NCBI RefSeq assembly: GCF_011305415.1
Contig: NZ_JAANOQ010000001.1
Coordinates: forward strand, 921,401 to 985,400
Length of the DNA stretch: 64,000 bases
Direction: 5' to 3'
From: Flavobacterium bernardetii
GTDB lineage: Bacteria > Bacteroidota > Bacteroidia > Flavobacteriales > Flavobacteriaceae
Shown: piece by piece, positions 8,010 through 16,905 of the stretch
Layout: each line of letters starts with the position of its first letter
Numbering within the stretch: position 1 is the first letter of the stretch
The notes under the pieces: generated by a model
Told to the model about the DNA's origin: nothing
Databases searched by the model: none
The model's input: only the letters and a program-made list of their open reading frames with translations
Translations under genes and position numbers: made by a program

Positions 8010-8543
8010 ATGAATTTAATTATAGAAACCCCACGCCTAATCCTTCGACCATTTGAAAAATCAGATGCAGAAGAATTGTTTGATATGGACAAAAACCCGA
8101 ATGTTCACAAATACTTATGGTTAAAACCTGTGGAAAGTATTGATGAAGTGTATGCTTCTATTGAAATGGTTCAAAAACAATATGAAGAAAGAGGAATCGG
8201 AAGATTTTCTACGATTTTAAAAGAAACTGGAGAATTAATTGGCTGGACTGGCATTAAATTTGTGAACGATCATGTTGAAAATGGGAATACTAATTTTTAT
8301 GATTACGGCTATCGTTTAAACGAAAAATTTTGGAATAAAGGTTTTGCATCTGAAGCTACCAAAGCTTGGTTTGATCATGGTTTCAACGAAATGAAAATTG
8401 AAACAATGCATGCTTACACACATGCTGAAAATGGCGCTTCCAATCATGTTTTAGAAAAATATGGCATGCAATTTATGGAAGAATATACTGCAGAAGATGG
8501 CATCAATTGGAAATGGTGGCAAATGAAAAACCCCTTTTTATAG
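8010..8543 (+). CDS. GNAT family N-acetyltransferase (RimJ/RimL-like)
   Basis: A 177-residue Acetyltransf_3-type GNAT. It opens with ETPRLILRPFEKSDAEELFDMD, typical of the RimJ/RimL group, continues through GELIGWTGIKFV and the acetyl-CoA site NEKFWNKGFASEATKAWFD, and ends with ENGASNHVLEKYGMQF. It would transfer an acetyl group from acetyl-CoA to an amine, possibly a protein N-terminus, but the acceptor is unknown. A second GNAT follows 30 bases later on the same strand. Confidence 0.9.
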   Translation: MNLIIETPRLILRPFEKSDAEELFDMDKNPNVHKYLWLKPVESIDEVYASIEMVQKQYEERGIGRFSTILKETGELIGWTGIKFVNDHVENGNTNFYDYGYRLNEKFWNKGFASEATKAWFDHGFNEMKIETMHAYTHAENGASNHVLEKYGMQFMEEYTAEDGINWKWWQMKNPFL

Positions 8544-8573
8544 AAATTAGTAAAGAGTCAATTAATTAATGTT

Positions 8574-9578
8574 ATGATTGAAACGTTTTACATAGAAACT
8601 GAAAGAACCATTTTGCGAAACCTTACAAGTACTGACGCAGAAGATTTTTATTTACTTAACCTTGACCCAGATGTTTTGAAATATACTGGTGATCAACCAT
8701 TTAAAAATATAGAATCTGCTAAAAAATTTCTTGATGAATATGACCAATTTGAAAAATATGGTGTCGGTCGACTTGCAGTAATTGACAAAAAAAGTTTAAA
8801 ATTTATTGGTTGGTGTGGGCTCAAATATGATCAAGATAAAGATGAATTCGATATTGGATTTCGTTTTTATAAAAAGTATTGGAATATGGGTTTTGCTACT
8901 GAAACTGCACGAAAATGTATTGACTTTGGTTTTAACAAATTAGGAATCCAAAGAATTGTTGGAAGAGCAATGAAAGAAAATATCGGTTCAATTAAAGTTC
9001 TTGAAAAGATTGGAATGATATTAAAAGATGATTTTAACTTTGAGAATCAAGAAGGAGTAATTTTCAAAATAAAAAACGAAAGAGAATTTGAGAATTTAAT
9101 TGAAAGAGTAAAACAAATCCCATACGGCAGAAACGCAAATCGTCATGATTTTTCGTTAGTTATTTCTGAAAACAAAGGAACTTGTAGTTCAAAACATGCG
9201 TTTTTAAAAGATTTTGCTAACGAAAACAATATTTCAAATGTGAAATTATACATCGGAATATTTAAGATGAATGAAGAAAATACATCAAAAATATTTCCAT
9301 TACTATCTGAAAAACAAATTGATTTCCTTCCAGAAGCACATTGTTATTTAAAAGTTGATGGAATACCTTTAGATGTTACCACTTCAGAATCTTTTTATGA
9401 TAAAATTGAAAATGATATTTTAGAAGAAATCGAAATAGAACCAATACAAGTTGCAGAATATAAAGTTAATTATCACAAAGAATATTTAAAAAATTGGATT
9501 ATTGAAACCAATCAAAATAAAACTTTTGAAGAAATTTGGGCAATTAGAGAAAATTGTATTCAAAAGCTTTCAAAATAA
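8574..9578 (+). CDS. GNAT acetyltransferase fused to a transglutaminase-like domain
   Basis: A 334-residue protein with two parts. Residues 1-167 are a RimJ/RimL-type GNAT: ETERTILRNLTSTDAEDF, FIGWCGLKYD, the acetyl-CoA loop KKYWNMGFATETARK (100-114) and NIGSIKVLEKIGM. Residues 180-310 look like a small transglutaminase-like cysteine domain: HDFSLV, then KGTCSSKHAFLKDF with Cys204, then FLPEAHCYLKV with His256, then GIPLDVTT with Asp267. The order Cys-His-Asp and spacing fit that superfamily. No stop or frameshift separates the parts, so it reads as a true fusion. The combination suggests modification of a peptide or protein, but the substrate is unknown. Confidence 0.8.
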   Translation: MIETFYIETERTILRNLTSTDAEDFYLLNLDPDVLKYTGDQPFKNIESAKKFLDEYDQFEKYGVGRLAVIDKKSLKFIGWCGLKYDQDKDEFDIGFRFYKKYWNMGFATETARKCIDFGFNKLGIQRIVGRAMKENIGSIKVLEKIGMILKDDFNFENQEGVIFKIKNEREFENLIERVKQIPYGRNANRHDFSLVISENKGTCSSKHAFLKDFANENNISNVKLYIGIFKMNEENTSKIFPLLSEKQIDFLPEAHCYLKVDGIPLDVTTSESFYDKIENDILEEIEIEPIQVAEYKVNYHKEYLKNWIIETNQNKTFEEIWAIRENCIQKLSK

Positions 9579-9584
9579 TCTATT

Positions 9585-9625
9585 CACAAAACCATTTAAC
9601 CTTTTAAACTTCTAACTCTTAAACT
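9585..9625 (+). repeat. Degenerate CACAAAACC...TTTTAAAC intergenic repeat
   Basis: Starts CACAAAACCATTTAACC and ends with TAACTCTTAAACT. The same word series occurs inverted at 18417-18457 and as the arms at 35856-35889 and 36305-36338. It lies just before the ATG of the next gene. Confidence 0.55.
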
Positions 9626-9629
9626 AAAA

Positions 9630-10481
9630 ATGAAACTAGTAAAAATAGCAGGTGTACCAGAACATTTCAACTTACCATGGCAAATGTGTATTGAAAACGG
9701 TGAATTCCATGAAGCCGGAATCGATTTACAATGGACAGATGTTCCAGAAGGAACGGGTAAAATGTGTCAAATGCTTCGTGATAACGAAACAGATATCGCC
9801 GTTATTTTAACCGAAGGAATTATTAAAGATTTAACCGAAAACCCACACAGTTCAATAGTGCAAGTTTATGTGAAATCGCCTTTAATTTGGGGAATTCACG
9901 TTGATGAAAAAGCTAATTATACTACTATTTCCGATTTAGAAAATAAAATTTCTGCTATTAGTCGTTTTGGTTCTGGTTCCCATTTGATGAGTATTGTTAA
10001 TGCACAAAAAAATGATTGGGTAACCAACGAAATTCAATTTGAAATAGTGAACAACTTAGATGGCGCGATTTCTAGTTTATCAGAAGGAAAATCAGATTAT
10101 TTCATGTGGGAAAAATATACTACAAAACCTTTAGTCGATAATGGAACTTTTAAACGTGTTGGCGAATGTCCAACGCCTTGGCCTTGCTTTGTTATTGCAG
10201 TTAGAAATGAGTTTTTAGCTGAAAATAAATCGGTTGTTGCGTTGATTTTAGATATTATAAACGCTACAACAGAAGAATTCAAACAAATTCCAAGTATCGA
10301 CAGAACTTTAGCGACGAGATACAACCAAAAATCAGAGGATATTCAGCAATGGTTGACGCAAACACAATGGAGTCAGAAAAATTTAGACGAGAAAACTTTC
10401 GATAAAGTTCAAAATAAACTTTCCGAGTTAAATATCATTTCAAAAAAAGCAGAATTTACTCAAATCGTAAAAAAAGCATAA
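9630..10481 (+). CDS. Cytosolic THI5/NMT1-like substrate-binding protein
   Basis: A 283-residue protein with the periplasmic-binding-protein type II fold of the NMT1/THI5 group: VKIAGVPEHFNLPWQMCIENGEF at the start, then GTGKMCQMLRDNETDIAVILTEG, SRFGSGSHLM near residue 112 and MWEKYTTKPLV. It has no signal peptide and no lipobox, and no ABC permease or ATPase gene is nearby, so it is unlikely to serve an importer. Related soluble stand-alone proteins occur in Bacteroidetes and in yeasts. A ligand-binding or enzymatic role in the cytosol is possible; the ligand is unknown. Confidence 0.75.
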   Translation: MKLVKIAGVPEHFNLPWQMCIENGEFHEAGIDLQWTDVPEGTGKMCQMLRDNETDIAVILTEGIIKDLTENPHSSIVQVYVKSPLIWGIHVDEKANYTTISDLENKISAISRFGSGSHLMSIVNAQKNDWVTNEIQFEIVNNLDGAISSLSEGKSDYFMWEKYTTKPLVDNGTFKRVGECPTPWPCFVIAVRNEFLAENKSVVALILDIINATTEEFKQIPSIDRTLATRYNQKSEDIQQWLTQTQWSQKNLDEKTFDKVQNKLSELNIISKKAEFTQIVKKA

Positions 10482-10518
10482 AAAAGCAATCAAGTTAAGT
10501 TCTGGCACAAATTTTAAC

Positions 10519-10526
10519 TACTTTTG
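10519..10526 (+). promoter_or_regulatory. Candidate -7 element (TACTTTTG)
   Basis: TACTTTTG fits TAnnTTTG and lies 36 bases before the ATG at 10563. The sequence TGGCAC at 10503-10508 recalls a sigma-54 -24 box, but the expected TTGC is absent at the -12 position, so the housekeeping reading is preferred. Confidence 0.4.
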
Positions 10527-10562
10527 AATTCAATAAAAAATTCGAATTCTCGTTATAAAAAA

Positions 10563-11531
10563 ATGACATTTTCTCTGAAATCTCTTTTCGATAAAATTTC
10601 CGTTTGGCTTACAGCAAATAAGCTCAGAGAAAATGTCAGTATTATAACTTTAGCTTTTTTAATTTGCATTCCCATCTTCATCTATTTTAGAAAAAATATT
10701 TTTTATTTCGATGCAGAAATCCCAATTGATAAAATCTTAATTTTTTTAGTTTTACTATCACTGTTTGTTTTTATCTTAAAAGTATTCAGAAAGAAAATAG
10801 CATATTCCATTTCACTTTATGTTATAATCTTCTTAATTGCTTCTACACAAGGAAACTACACGCTTTTTCAAGTCATAAATGCCTATAAAATTATTTTCTT
10901 AAGCGACCAAATGCAAAAAGAAGAAGCAGTTTTAGAGCAAAAAACATTGAAACCCTTTCCAAACAAAACTAGAGTTTATGAAAGTGTCGATTTTTTAAAT
11001 TCGAAAGTCAGAAATTTTGCTCTATTTGCTATCAACAAGCATTTTACAAAAACTCCAAATTATGTGGCGAATCGAAAATTAATTCAATATTTTGCCGTTT
11101 TTAAAGAAATAAATGCGCGTTGGAATTATGTAAACGATCCAAAAGGTCAAGAATATTTTGCTAGCGGAAGTGAAAGTTTACTTTATTTTTCTGGAGATTG
11201 CGACGATCATGCTATTTTAATGTGTTCAGCGATTAAATCTATTGGAGGAAGTATGCGATTGATTCACACAGGAAAACATATGTATCCCGAATTATTAATT
11301 GGAACTGCAAAAGACTTGGAAATTGCTACCTATTTAATTAGTAGTGAGTTATTTCCAAAACAATCTAAACACAAAACCATTTATTTTCATCGCGATGAAA
11401 GAGGAAAAATTTGGCTGAATTTAGATTATACAGCACGATATCCAGGTGGACCATTTTTAGGTGAAGAAGTTTTAAGTATTTTAGATTTACAAGAACCTGA
11501 ACTTACCAGTCAATCTGGGTTTTTCCAATAG
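10563..11531 (+). CDS. Transglutaminase-like membrane protein
   Basis: A 322-residue protein with three N-terminal hydrophobic stretches (IITLAFLICIPIFIYF, ILIFLVLLSLFVFILKV, ISLYVIIFLIASTQ) and a soluble transglutaminase-like domain. The likely catalytic triad is Cys213 (FSGDCDDHAILMCSA), His239 (GKHMYPELLIG) and Asp288 (LNLDYTARYPGG). The family includes proteases and peptide-modifying enzymes; the substrate is unknown. An upstream TTG at 10524 could extend the frame, but the ATG at 10563 is preferred because the -7 promoter element overlaps the TTG. Its last 29 bases overlap the end of the convergent ung gene. Confidence 0.8.
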   Translation: MTFSLKSLFDKISVWLTANKLRENVSIITLAFLICIPIFIYFRKNIFYFDAEIPIDKILIFLVLLSLFVFILKVFRKKIAYSISLYVIIFLIASTQGNYTLFQVINAYKIIFLSDQMQKEEAVLEQKTLKPFPNKTRVYESVDFLNSKVRNFALFAINKHFTKTPNYVANRKLIQYFAVFKEINARWNYVNDPKGQEYFASGSESLLYFSGDCDDHAILMCSAIKSIGGSMRLIHTGKHMYPELLIGTAKDLEIATYLISSELFPKQSKHKTIYFHRDERGKIWLNLDYTARYPGGPFLGEEVLSILDLQEPELTSQSGFFQ

Positions 11532-12174
11532 TTTTTAAATAGTCATTGGCTTGACTAAAATGTTTGTTCCCAAACCAAAATCCTCTATTGGCGCTCAATG
11601 GAGATGGATGTCCAGATTCTAAAACCAAATGCTTTTCTCTATTAATTTTCAAACCTTTTTTATGTGCAAAACTTCCCCAAAGCATAAAAACAACATTTTC
11701 ATAATTTTCTGAAATGTAATTAATTACATCGTCTGTAAACAAGTTCCACTTTAAGTGTTTATGACTATTCGCTTCGTCTTTTCTAACGGTTAAACCTGCA
11801 TTTAAAAGTAAAATTCCTTGTGCAGCCCAACGTTCTAAATTTCCGTTTGTTGGTAAAAATATCGAATCAAAATCGGAATTAATTTCCGCAAAAATATTCT
11901 TTAAGGAAGGCGGGATTTTCACACCATCATTTACCGAAAAACACAAACCATTCGCCTCACCTTCTCCATGATATGGATCTTGACCAATAATAACCACTTT
12001 TAAATGATCTAACTTGCATGTTGAAAAAGCATGAAATATCAATTCTTTTGGCGGAAAACAAACAGAAGTATTATATTCATTTTCAACGTCTTGCATTAAT
12101 TTTAAAAAATAATCTTTTTGAGTTTCTATTTCAAAAAATGGTTTCCAAGAAAAATCAATATCTTTATCGAGCAT
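11503..12174 (-). CDS. ung: Uracil-DNA glycosylase
   Basis: Family 1 uracil-DNA glycosylase, which removes uracil from DNA to begin base excision repair. The 223-residue length is normal. The catalytic water-activating loop GQDPYHGEGEANG (64-76, Asp66) and the minor-groove loop HPSPLSA (189-195, His189) are intact, as is the NAGLTVRKDEANSHKH segment (125-140). It converges on the transglutaminase-like gene with a 29-base tail-to-tail overlap and diverges from mutS2, with separate -7 elements in the 67-base gap. Confidence 0.97.
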   Translation of the reverse strand: MLDKDIDFSWKPFFEIETQKDYFLKLMQDVENEYNTSVCFPPKELIFHAFSTCKLDHLKVVIIGQDPYHGEGEANGLCFSVNDGVKIPPSLKNIFAEINSDFDSIFLPTNGNLERWAAQGILLLNAGLTVRKDEANSHKHLKWNLFTDDVINYISENYENVVFMLWGSFAHKKGLKINREKHLVLESGHPSPLSANRGFWFGNKHFSQANDYLKTIGKTQIDW

Positions 12175-12188
12175 ATTTATAGTTTTTA

Positions 12189-12196
12189 CAAATATA
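12189..12196 (-). promoter_or_regulatory. -7 element TATATTTG for ung
   Basis: On the minus strand TATATTTG sits 14 bases before the ung ATG. It shares the short gap with the oppositely oriented mutS2 promoter. Confidence 0.6.
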
Positions 12197-12212
12197 AAAA
12201 CTTTATCTTTTG

Positions 12213-12220
12213 TAACTTTG
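12213..12220 (+). promoter_or_regulatory. -7 element TAACTTTG for mutS2
   Basis: TAACTTTG fits TAnnTTTG exactly and lies 21 bases before the mutS2 ATG. No clean TTTG is seen at the -33 position. Confidence 0.6.
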
Positions 12221-12241
12221 CGAATATACTAGAATTAAAGA

Positions 12242-14407
12242 ATGATTTCAATTACCGATAAAACACTAAAAGATTTAGAATTTCATACCATTTTACAAAC
12301 CATTTCTGACCGATGCAATACAGAAATTGGAATGGAAAAAGCACTTCAAATTCAGCCCTTCAAAAGCAAAGAAATCTTGTTTTCAGAATTGGCTTATACG
12401 AATGAATATGTTTCTTCTTTTACGAATAATAACGCTTTACCTAATCATGGTTTCGAAACGGTAACTAGTGACTTGAAATTACTAGCGATTGAAGATAGTT
12501 TTCTAGAATTAGCTGCGATTAAAAAAATATTAGATTTAAGTAAATCTACCAATGAATACTTGAAGTTTTTAAAGAAATTCAAGGAATATTATCCCGAATT
12601 ATTTCAGAAATCAGCTGAAATTGAGTTTACACCTTTTATTACGAAATCTATTGAAGAAATCGTCAATAAATATGGTGAAATTAAAGACGATGCATCTCCT
12701 GATTTAGTCAATATCCGAAGAAGTATTAATGTAGTTCGCGGTAAAATCAACCAGAGTTTTGGAATGGCTTTATCGCACTTTAATTCTTTAGGTTATTTGG
12801 ATGATATTAAGGAAACTGTTGTAGATAATCGTAGAGTTTTAGCGGTTCAAGCGATGTATCGAAAGAAAGTCAAAGGTTCTATTTTAGGAAATTCTAAAAC
12901 AGGAAGTATTGCGTATATCGAACCAGAAACAACTTTAACTTATTCTCGAGAATTAAACAATTTAGAGTTTGAAGAAAGAGAAGAAATTATGCGAATTTTA
13001 CGCGTACTTTCTGCTACAATCAGACCTTATGCGAACTTAATTGCACAATATCAAGATTTCCTTTCCGATATTGATGTGATTGCCGCAAAAGCGAAATATG
13101 CAAATAGAATTAACGGAATTCTTCCAAAAATTAATGATGAAAAGCGTTTGTTTTTTAGAGAAGCCTTCCATCCTATCCTGCTTTTAAATAACAAAGCCGA
13201 AAACAAACCCACTTTCCCGCAAACCATTGAATTAGAAAGTAATAACAGAATTATTGTGATATCTGGACCAAATGCTGGTGGAAAAACCATTTCCTTAAAA
13301 ACCATTGGTTTATTACAATTGATGTTGCAATGTGGAATGCTAATTCCGGTTCATGAACGAAGTGAAACCTTTTTATTTGATAGAATTTTAACAGATATTG
13401 GCGACAATCAATCTATTGAAAATCATTTGAGTACGTATAGTTATCGTTTGAAGAATATGAATTATTTCTTGAAAAAATGTAACGATAAAACCTTATTTTT
13501 AATTGACGAATTTGGTACAGGTTCCGATCCAGAATTAGGTGGTGCTTTAGCGGAAATTTTCTTAGAAGAATTTTACGACAGAGAAGCTTACGGAATTATT
13601 ACAACTCATTATACGAATTTAAAAATCTTAGCTAACGAATTGCCTTTTGCTAGTAATGCCAACATGCTATTCGATGAAAAATCTTTGGAACCAATGTATA
13701 AATTGCATTTGGGTCAGCCAGGAAGTTCGTTTACGTTTGAAGTCGCACAGAAAAATGGAATTCCGTACGGATTAATTAATCGTGCGAAAAAGAAAATTGA
13801 AGGTACAAAAGTACGTTTTGATAAAACGATTGCTACTTTACAAAAAGAGCGTTCTAAAATGGAAAAAACTTCTGTTTCCTTGAAAGAAGAAGAAACCAAA
13901 GCGCGTGAAGAAAGCAAGAAAATGGAATCTATCAATAGTAAAATTCAAGATAAATTAGAACGTTATCAGGAATTGTATGATGCCAATCAGCGTTTGATTT
14001 ACATGGGTCAAAAAATTGATGATATTGCGGAGAAATATTTCAATAATAAAGATAAAAAGACTTTAATTGGTGATTTTTTGAAAGTCGTTGAAATTGAAAA
14101 TTCGAAACGTAAAAAAATATCTGCTAAAGAGAAAAAAATCAAAGAAGTTGTTGAAAAACAAGTAATTGAAGAAGTCAAAGTTAAGGTAGAAGAAATTCGC
14201 ATCGAGAAAAAAGAAAAGAAAATTAAGGCCAAATTGGTTCCAGAAAAACCTCTTGTGGTTTTAAAAGTTGGAGATCGAGTTCGAATGAAAGATGGAAAAG
14301 CCATCGGAACCATAGAAAAAATTGAGAAAAACAAAGTTTCTGTGAACTATGGCGTTTTCATGTCGAAAGCGAATTTGGACGATTTGGAATATGTACAGCC
14401 GTTGTAA
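12242..14407 (+). CDS. mutS2: MutS2 family DNA mismatch-repair-like ATPase without Smr domain
   Basis: A 721-residue MutS2 protein. The N-terminal MutS core (1-310) includes DASPDLVNIRRSINVVRGKI. The ATPase shows Walker A ISGPNAGGKTISLKTIG (GPNAGGKT 342-349), Walker B TLFLIDEFGTGSDPELGG and the ITTHYTNLK switch. A long charged coiled coil (about 510-665) follows, then a KOW-like C-terminus (VLKVGDRVRMKDGKAIGTIE). The chain ends there: the Smr nuclease domain found in Bacillus MutS2 (about 785 residues) is absent. MutS2 acts on stalled ribosomes or branched DNA rather than ordinary mismatches. It is transcribed alone. Confidence 0.93.
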   Translation: MISITDKTLKDLEFHTILQTISDRCNTEIGMEKALQIQPFKSKEILFSELAYTNEYVSSFTNNNALPNHGFETVTSDLKLLAIEDSFLELAAIKKILDLSKSTNEYLKFLKKFKEYYPELFQKSAEIEFTPFITKSIEEIVNKYGEIKDDASPDLVNIRRSINVVRGKINQSFGMALSHFNSLGYLDDIKETVVDNRRVLAVQAMYRKKVKGSILGNSKTGSIAYIEPETTLTYSRELNNLEFEEREEIMRILRVLSATIRPYANLIAQYQDFLSDIDVIAAKAKYANRINGILPKINDEKRLFFREAFHPILLLNNKAENKPTFPQTIELESNNRIIVISGPNAGGKTISLKTIGLLQLMLQCGMLIPVHERSETFLFDRILTDIGDNQSIENHLSTYSYRLKNMNYFLKKCNDKTLFLIDEFGTGSDPELGGALAEIFLEEFYDREAYGIITTHYTNLKILANELPFASNANMLFDEKSLEPMYKLHLGQPGSSFTFEVAQKNGIPYGLINRAKKKIEGTKVRFDKTIATLQKERSKMEKTSVSLKEEETKAREESKKMESINSKIQDKLERYQELYDANQRLIYMGQKIDDIAEKYFNNKDKKTLIGDFLKVVEIENSKRKKISAKEKKIKEVVEKQVIEEVKVKVEEIRIEKKEKKIKAKLVPEKPLVVLKVGDRVRMKDGKAIGTIEKIEKNKVSVNYGVFMSKANLDDLEYVQPL

Positions 14408-15115
14408 TTTGTTATACTTCAACTATTTAGTTTATCTATTTATTTCGTCTTAAACTTTATAAATAAAACTTTTTTTTTATAAATTCATACAGGAATTATA
14501 ATTTTTTTTGTAAATTCATTTTTTATTAATTGCTTAATAGTCTCATTCATCTGAAAAACAAGATATATTCATTACGAATAGAAACCCTCCAAATCTTGTT
14601 AATTTACTTTTATATATAAATTTAAATTATTTGCAGAAGATGAAAACAGCTTATGAATATTTAATTATTGAACTGCACTATCTTTATTAGTTTACTGACA
14701 CTTAGCTAATATTAAAATATGCGGATTCATTAATTTTATAATACCGAAGAGAAAGACTATAATACGTAAAGAAAACAATAGTTCTCAATTTTGATCAAAT
14801 ATCGTAGTATGAATTTTCCTGCAAAGGATTTTTTTAAATGATAATATTAATTATTCCAATATTAATGGCTTTTATATAAATCTTAATCATTGATTTACAA
14901 TTAAATACGTTTGTTTTAAATAAGCAACACATGTTTTTTTGTATTTATTTGTAGTTGTATTCACTTCTATTTTTGAATTAAGAAAAAATAATTACTATAT
15001 GTTTTGGGATTGAATTTCAAGTATTAAAAACAAAATAATTTTTCGAAAAAAATTTCTAGTAAATGGTTATACTAATTTTTTCAAAATTTTAAAATTAACT
15101 TTAAATCAAGTATTT
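14408..15115. other. Long AT-rich intergenic stretch, no gene seen
   Basis: About 700 bases with no ORF of useful length on either strand and no tRNA-like or hairpin-terminator structure that I can see. Two near-copies of TTTTTTTTRTAAATTCAT lie at about 14470 and 14503. A TACGTTTG at 14906-14913 could be a -7 element for the gene at 15116, giving a ~195-base leader. The rest looks like unconstrained spacer. Confidence 0.5.
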
Positions 15116-16132
15116 ATGAAAATTAAATTTTTAACATTATTATTATTTTGTTTTACAATTGGAAATTCACAAGTAACTAATTTACTTAGTGGATTAAATA
15201 ACGGGATTACTAATTTAGTAGTTTTTGAAAACAATATTTATTTTAGTTCTTTTTCGAATAAAACAATTTATAAATACCCTGTAACTGGAAATAGCTCACA
15301 ATCTCCAGAAGTTTTTAGAGTTTTAACAAGTAATCCAACGCAATTATTATTACATAATAATGATTTATTTATCGCCACAGAGCAAACAAGTCATATTTAT
15401 AAAATAAATTTATTAGCTACTGACACTACTCCAATTGAAGTCACAGACATTTATGGCCCAATGGTCATTAAAAACAACTTTTTATATGTTGGTCAGTATG
15501 TAGATTCAAAAATTGTTAAAATAAACTTATCAAATGATATTAAAACTGACTATTTAACTGGTTATAAGCCTAATTATTTTAATCTTCAAGGAGATGACTT
15601 ATATTTTACATCAAATACTACAAATAAACTATATAAAATAAATCTTATAAATAATAGTTTGAATATAATTTTACAAAATTTAAATTATGTCTCTGGAATT
15701 GTAATCGAAAATAATATTTGTTATTTATGTGAAAGTCAATCAGATAAAATTTCATATTACGATTTAAATAGTAATCAATTCATAAACTTTGTTTCACTAA
15801 CTTCAAGTTCTTGGCCAAATGGAATAACTATTTATAATGATACAATTTATTTTATTTCAACTGTTGGTGGACAAGTTTCTAGTATTCCAATTTCAACATT
15901 AGGAATACCAACAAATCAAAAAAAAACGTATACCATTTATCCAAATCCTACTACAGAATTATTAAATATATTAACAGATGAAATTTTAGAAGAATTTCAA
16001 ATTTTTGACACAACTGGAAAAGAAGTATTAAAAGGAAAATTTGAGACTAATCACATAAATGTTACTCAGTTACAAGCTGGCGCTTATATTTTAAAAATTA
16101 AGAATTCTATAACTCGTTTTGAAAAAAACTAA
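15116..16132 (+). CDS. Secreted beta-propeller-like protein with type IX sorting domain
   Basis: A 338-residue exported protein. Signal peptide MKIKFLTLLLFCFTIGNSQ is followed by repeated blades with the pattern ...NNIYFSS..NKTIYK, ...LFIATEQTSHIYKIN, ...LYFTSNTTNKLYKIN, ...ICYLCESQSDKISYYD, typical of NHL/SMP-30-like propellers. The C-terminus (about 274-338) is a type A type IX secretion domain: TIYPNPTTELLNI, then FDTTGKEVLKG and LQAGAYILKIKN. It should be exported by the T9SS and may be surface-attached or released. It overlaps the convergent DUF2461 gene by 4 bases. Ligand or enzyme function unknown. Confidence 0.85.
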   Translation: MKIKFLTLLLFCFTIGNSQVTNLLSGLNNGITNLVVFENNIYFSSFSNKTIYKYPVTGNSSQSPEVFRVLTSNPTQLLLHNNDLFIATEQTSHIYKINLLATDTTPIEVTDIYGPMVIKNNFLYVGQYVDSKIVKINLSNDIKTDYLTGYKPNYFNLQGDDLYFTSNTTNKLYKINLINNSLNIILQNLNYVSGIVIENNICYLCESQSDKISYYDLNSNQFINFVSLTSSSWPNGITIYNDTIYFISTVGGQVSSIPISTLGIPTNQKKTYTIYPNPTTELLNILTDEILEEFQIFDTTGKEVLKGKFETNHINVTQLQAGAYILKIKNSITRFEKN

Positions 16133-16794
16133 TACAAACTTTCCCCATTTAAATCGGTAGTCAACACATCACTCATATAATTGAAAAATGGTCGCATCGC
16201 AGCAAAAGTGGCGATTACTTCTTCTTTAAAATTTGGTGATAAAACTTCTTTGTTTGTAAATTTTCTCGTCAATAAATATTGTTTTTTTCTAATCAAATCA
16301 ATATTTGGATGTGTTTTATCAAAGTTTTTTGGAGCGGTTTTTAATTCTTCACCTTGTAAAGTTCCGAAGATTTTTTTGAAAGAATCATCAGCGATAATTT
16401 CTCTCAAATCGGAAGCGTCTAATTCTAATTCTTTACGGATTCGTAATAAATCTTCGTTGTTAGGTTCCCAAAATCCGCCACCAACAAAGCTGGCGTCGTT
16501 TTCAATATGCAAATACATTCCGCCACGAAGCATAGGCTTAGTTCTAGAAAACCCAACAGAAAAATGATTTTTATAAGGTAATTTATCTTTAGAAAAACGT
16601 ACATCTCTATAAATTCTGAACACTTGCATTTTTTCTAAACTATCGATTTTTTCTAATTCTGAAAATACTTCTGTAAAAAAAGCTTTTGCTAAGTTATTTT
16701 CGGCTTCAAAGCGTTTTTTATTTTCGGTAAACCAATCGCGGTTGTTATTTTTTGTCAGTAAGTCTAAAAATTCAAAGGTTGAGTTTGTTAGCAT
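16129..16794 (-). CDS. DUF2461 (TIGR02453) family protein
   Basis: A 221-residue protein of the DUF2461 family. Seen: FLDLLTKNNNRDWFTENKKRFEAEN at the start, FRIYRDVRFSKDKLPYKNHFSVGFSR (residues 59-84) and GGMYLHIENDASFVGGGFW (91-109), the conserved core. Function is unknown across the family, which is widespread in bacteria and fungi. Convergent with the propeller protein (4-base overlap). No signal peptide, so cytosolic. Confidence 0.92.
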   Translation of the reverse strand: MLTNSTFEFLDLLTKNNNRDWFTENKKRFEAENNLAKAFFTEVFSELEKIDSLEKMQVFRIYRDVRFSKDKLPYKNHFSVGFSRTKPMLRGGMYLHIENDASFVGGGFWEPNNEDLLRIRKELELDASDLREIIADDSFKKIFGTLQGEELKTAPKNFDKTHPNIDLIRKKQYLLTRKFTNKEVLSPNFKEEVIATFAAMRPFFNYMSDVLTTDLNGESLY

Positions 16795-16831
16795 GTTTTT
16801 AAGTATATTTGAATTATAAAAATAGTATTTT

Positions 16832-16862
16832 AAACACAGATTTCACTGATTTACACAGATTA
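16832..16862 (+). repeat. ACACAGATT-type intergenic repeat fragment
   Basis: Contains AAACACAGATTTCACTG and TTTACACAGATT, the same word as the arms of the GxxExxY segment. It is followed by a different word series, CTAATTGGCTAATTG...GGCTAATTAA (16880-16920), which runs into the stop codon of the dipeptide epimerase gene. Confidence 0.5.
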
Positions 16863-16905
16863 TTTAATTGACACATCAACCTAATTGGCTAATTGTCTCA
16901 TTGAT

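Noticed and set aside
10503..10526. Sigma-54 promoter (TGGCAC)
   Set aside because: The -12 element TTGC is absent at the required spacing; a TAnnTTTG element explains the start better.
14408..15115. Decayed gene in the gap after mutS2
   Set aside because: No recognisable protein fragment in any frame; composition is that of spacer.
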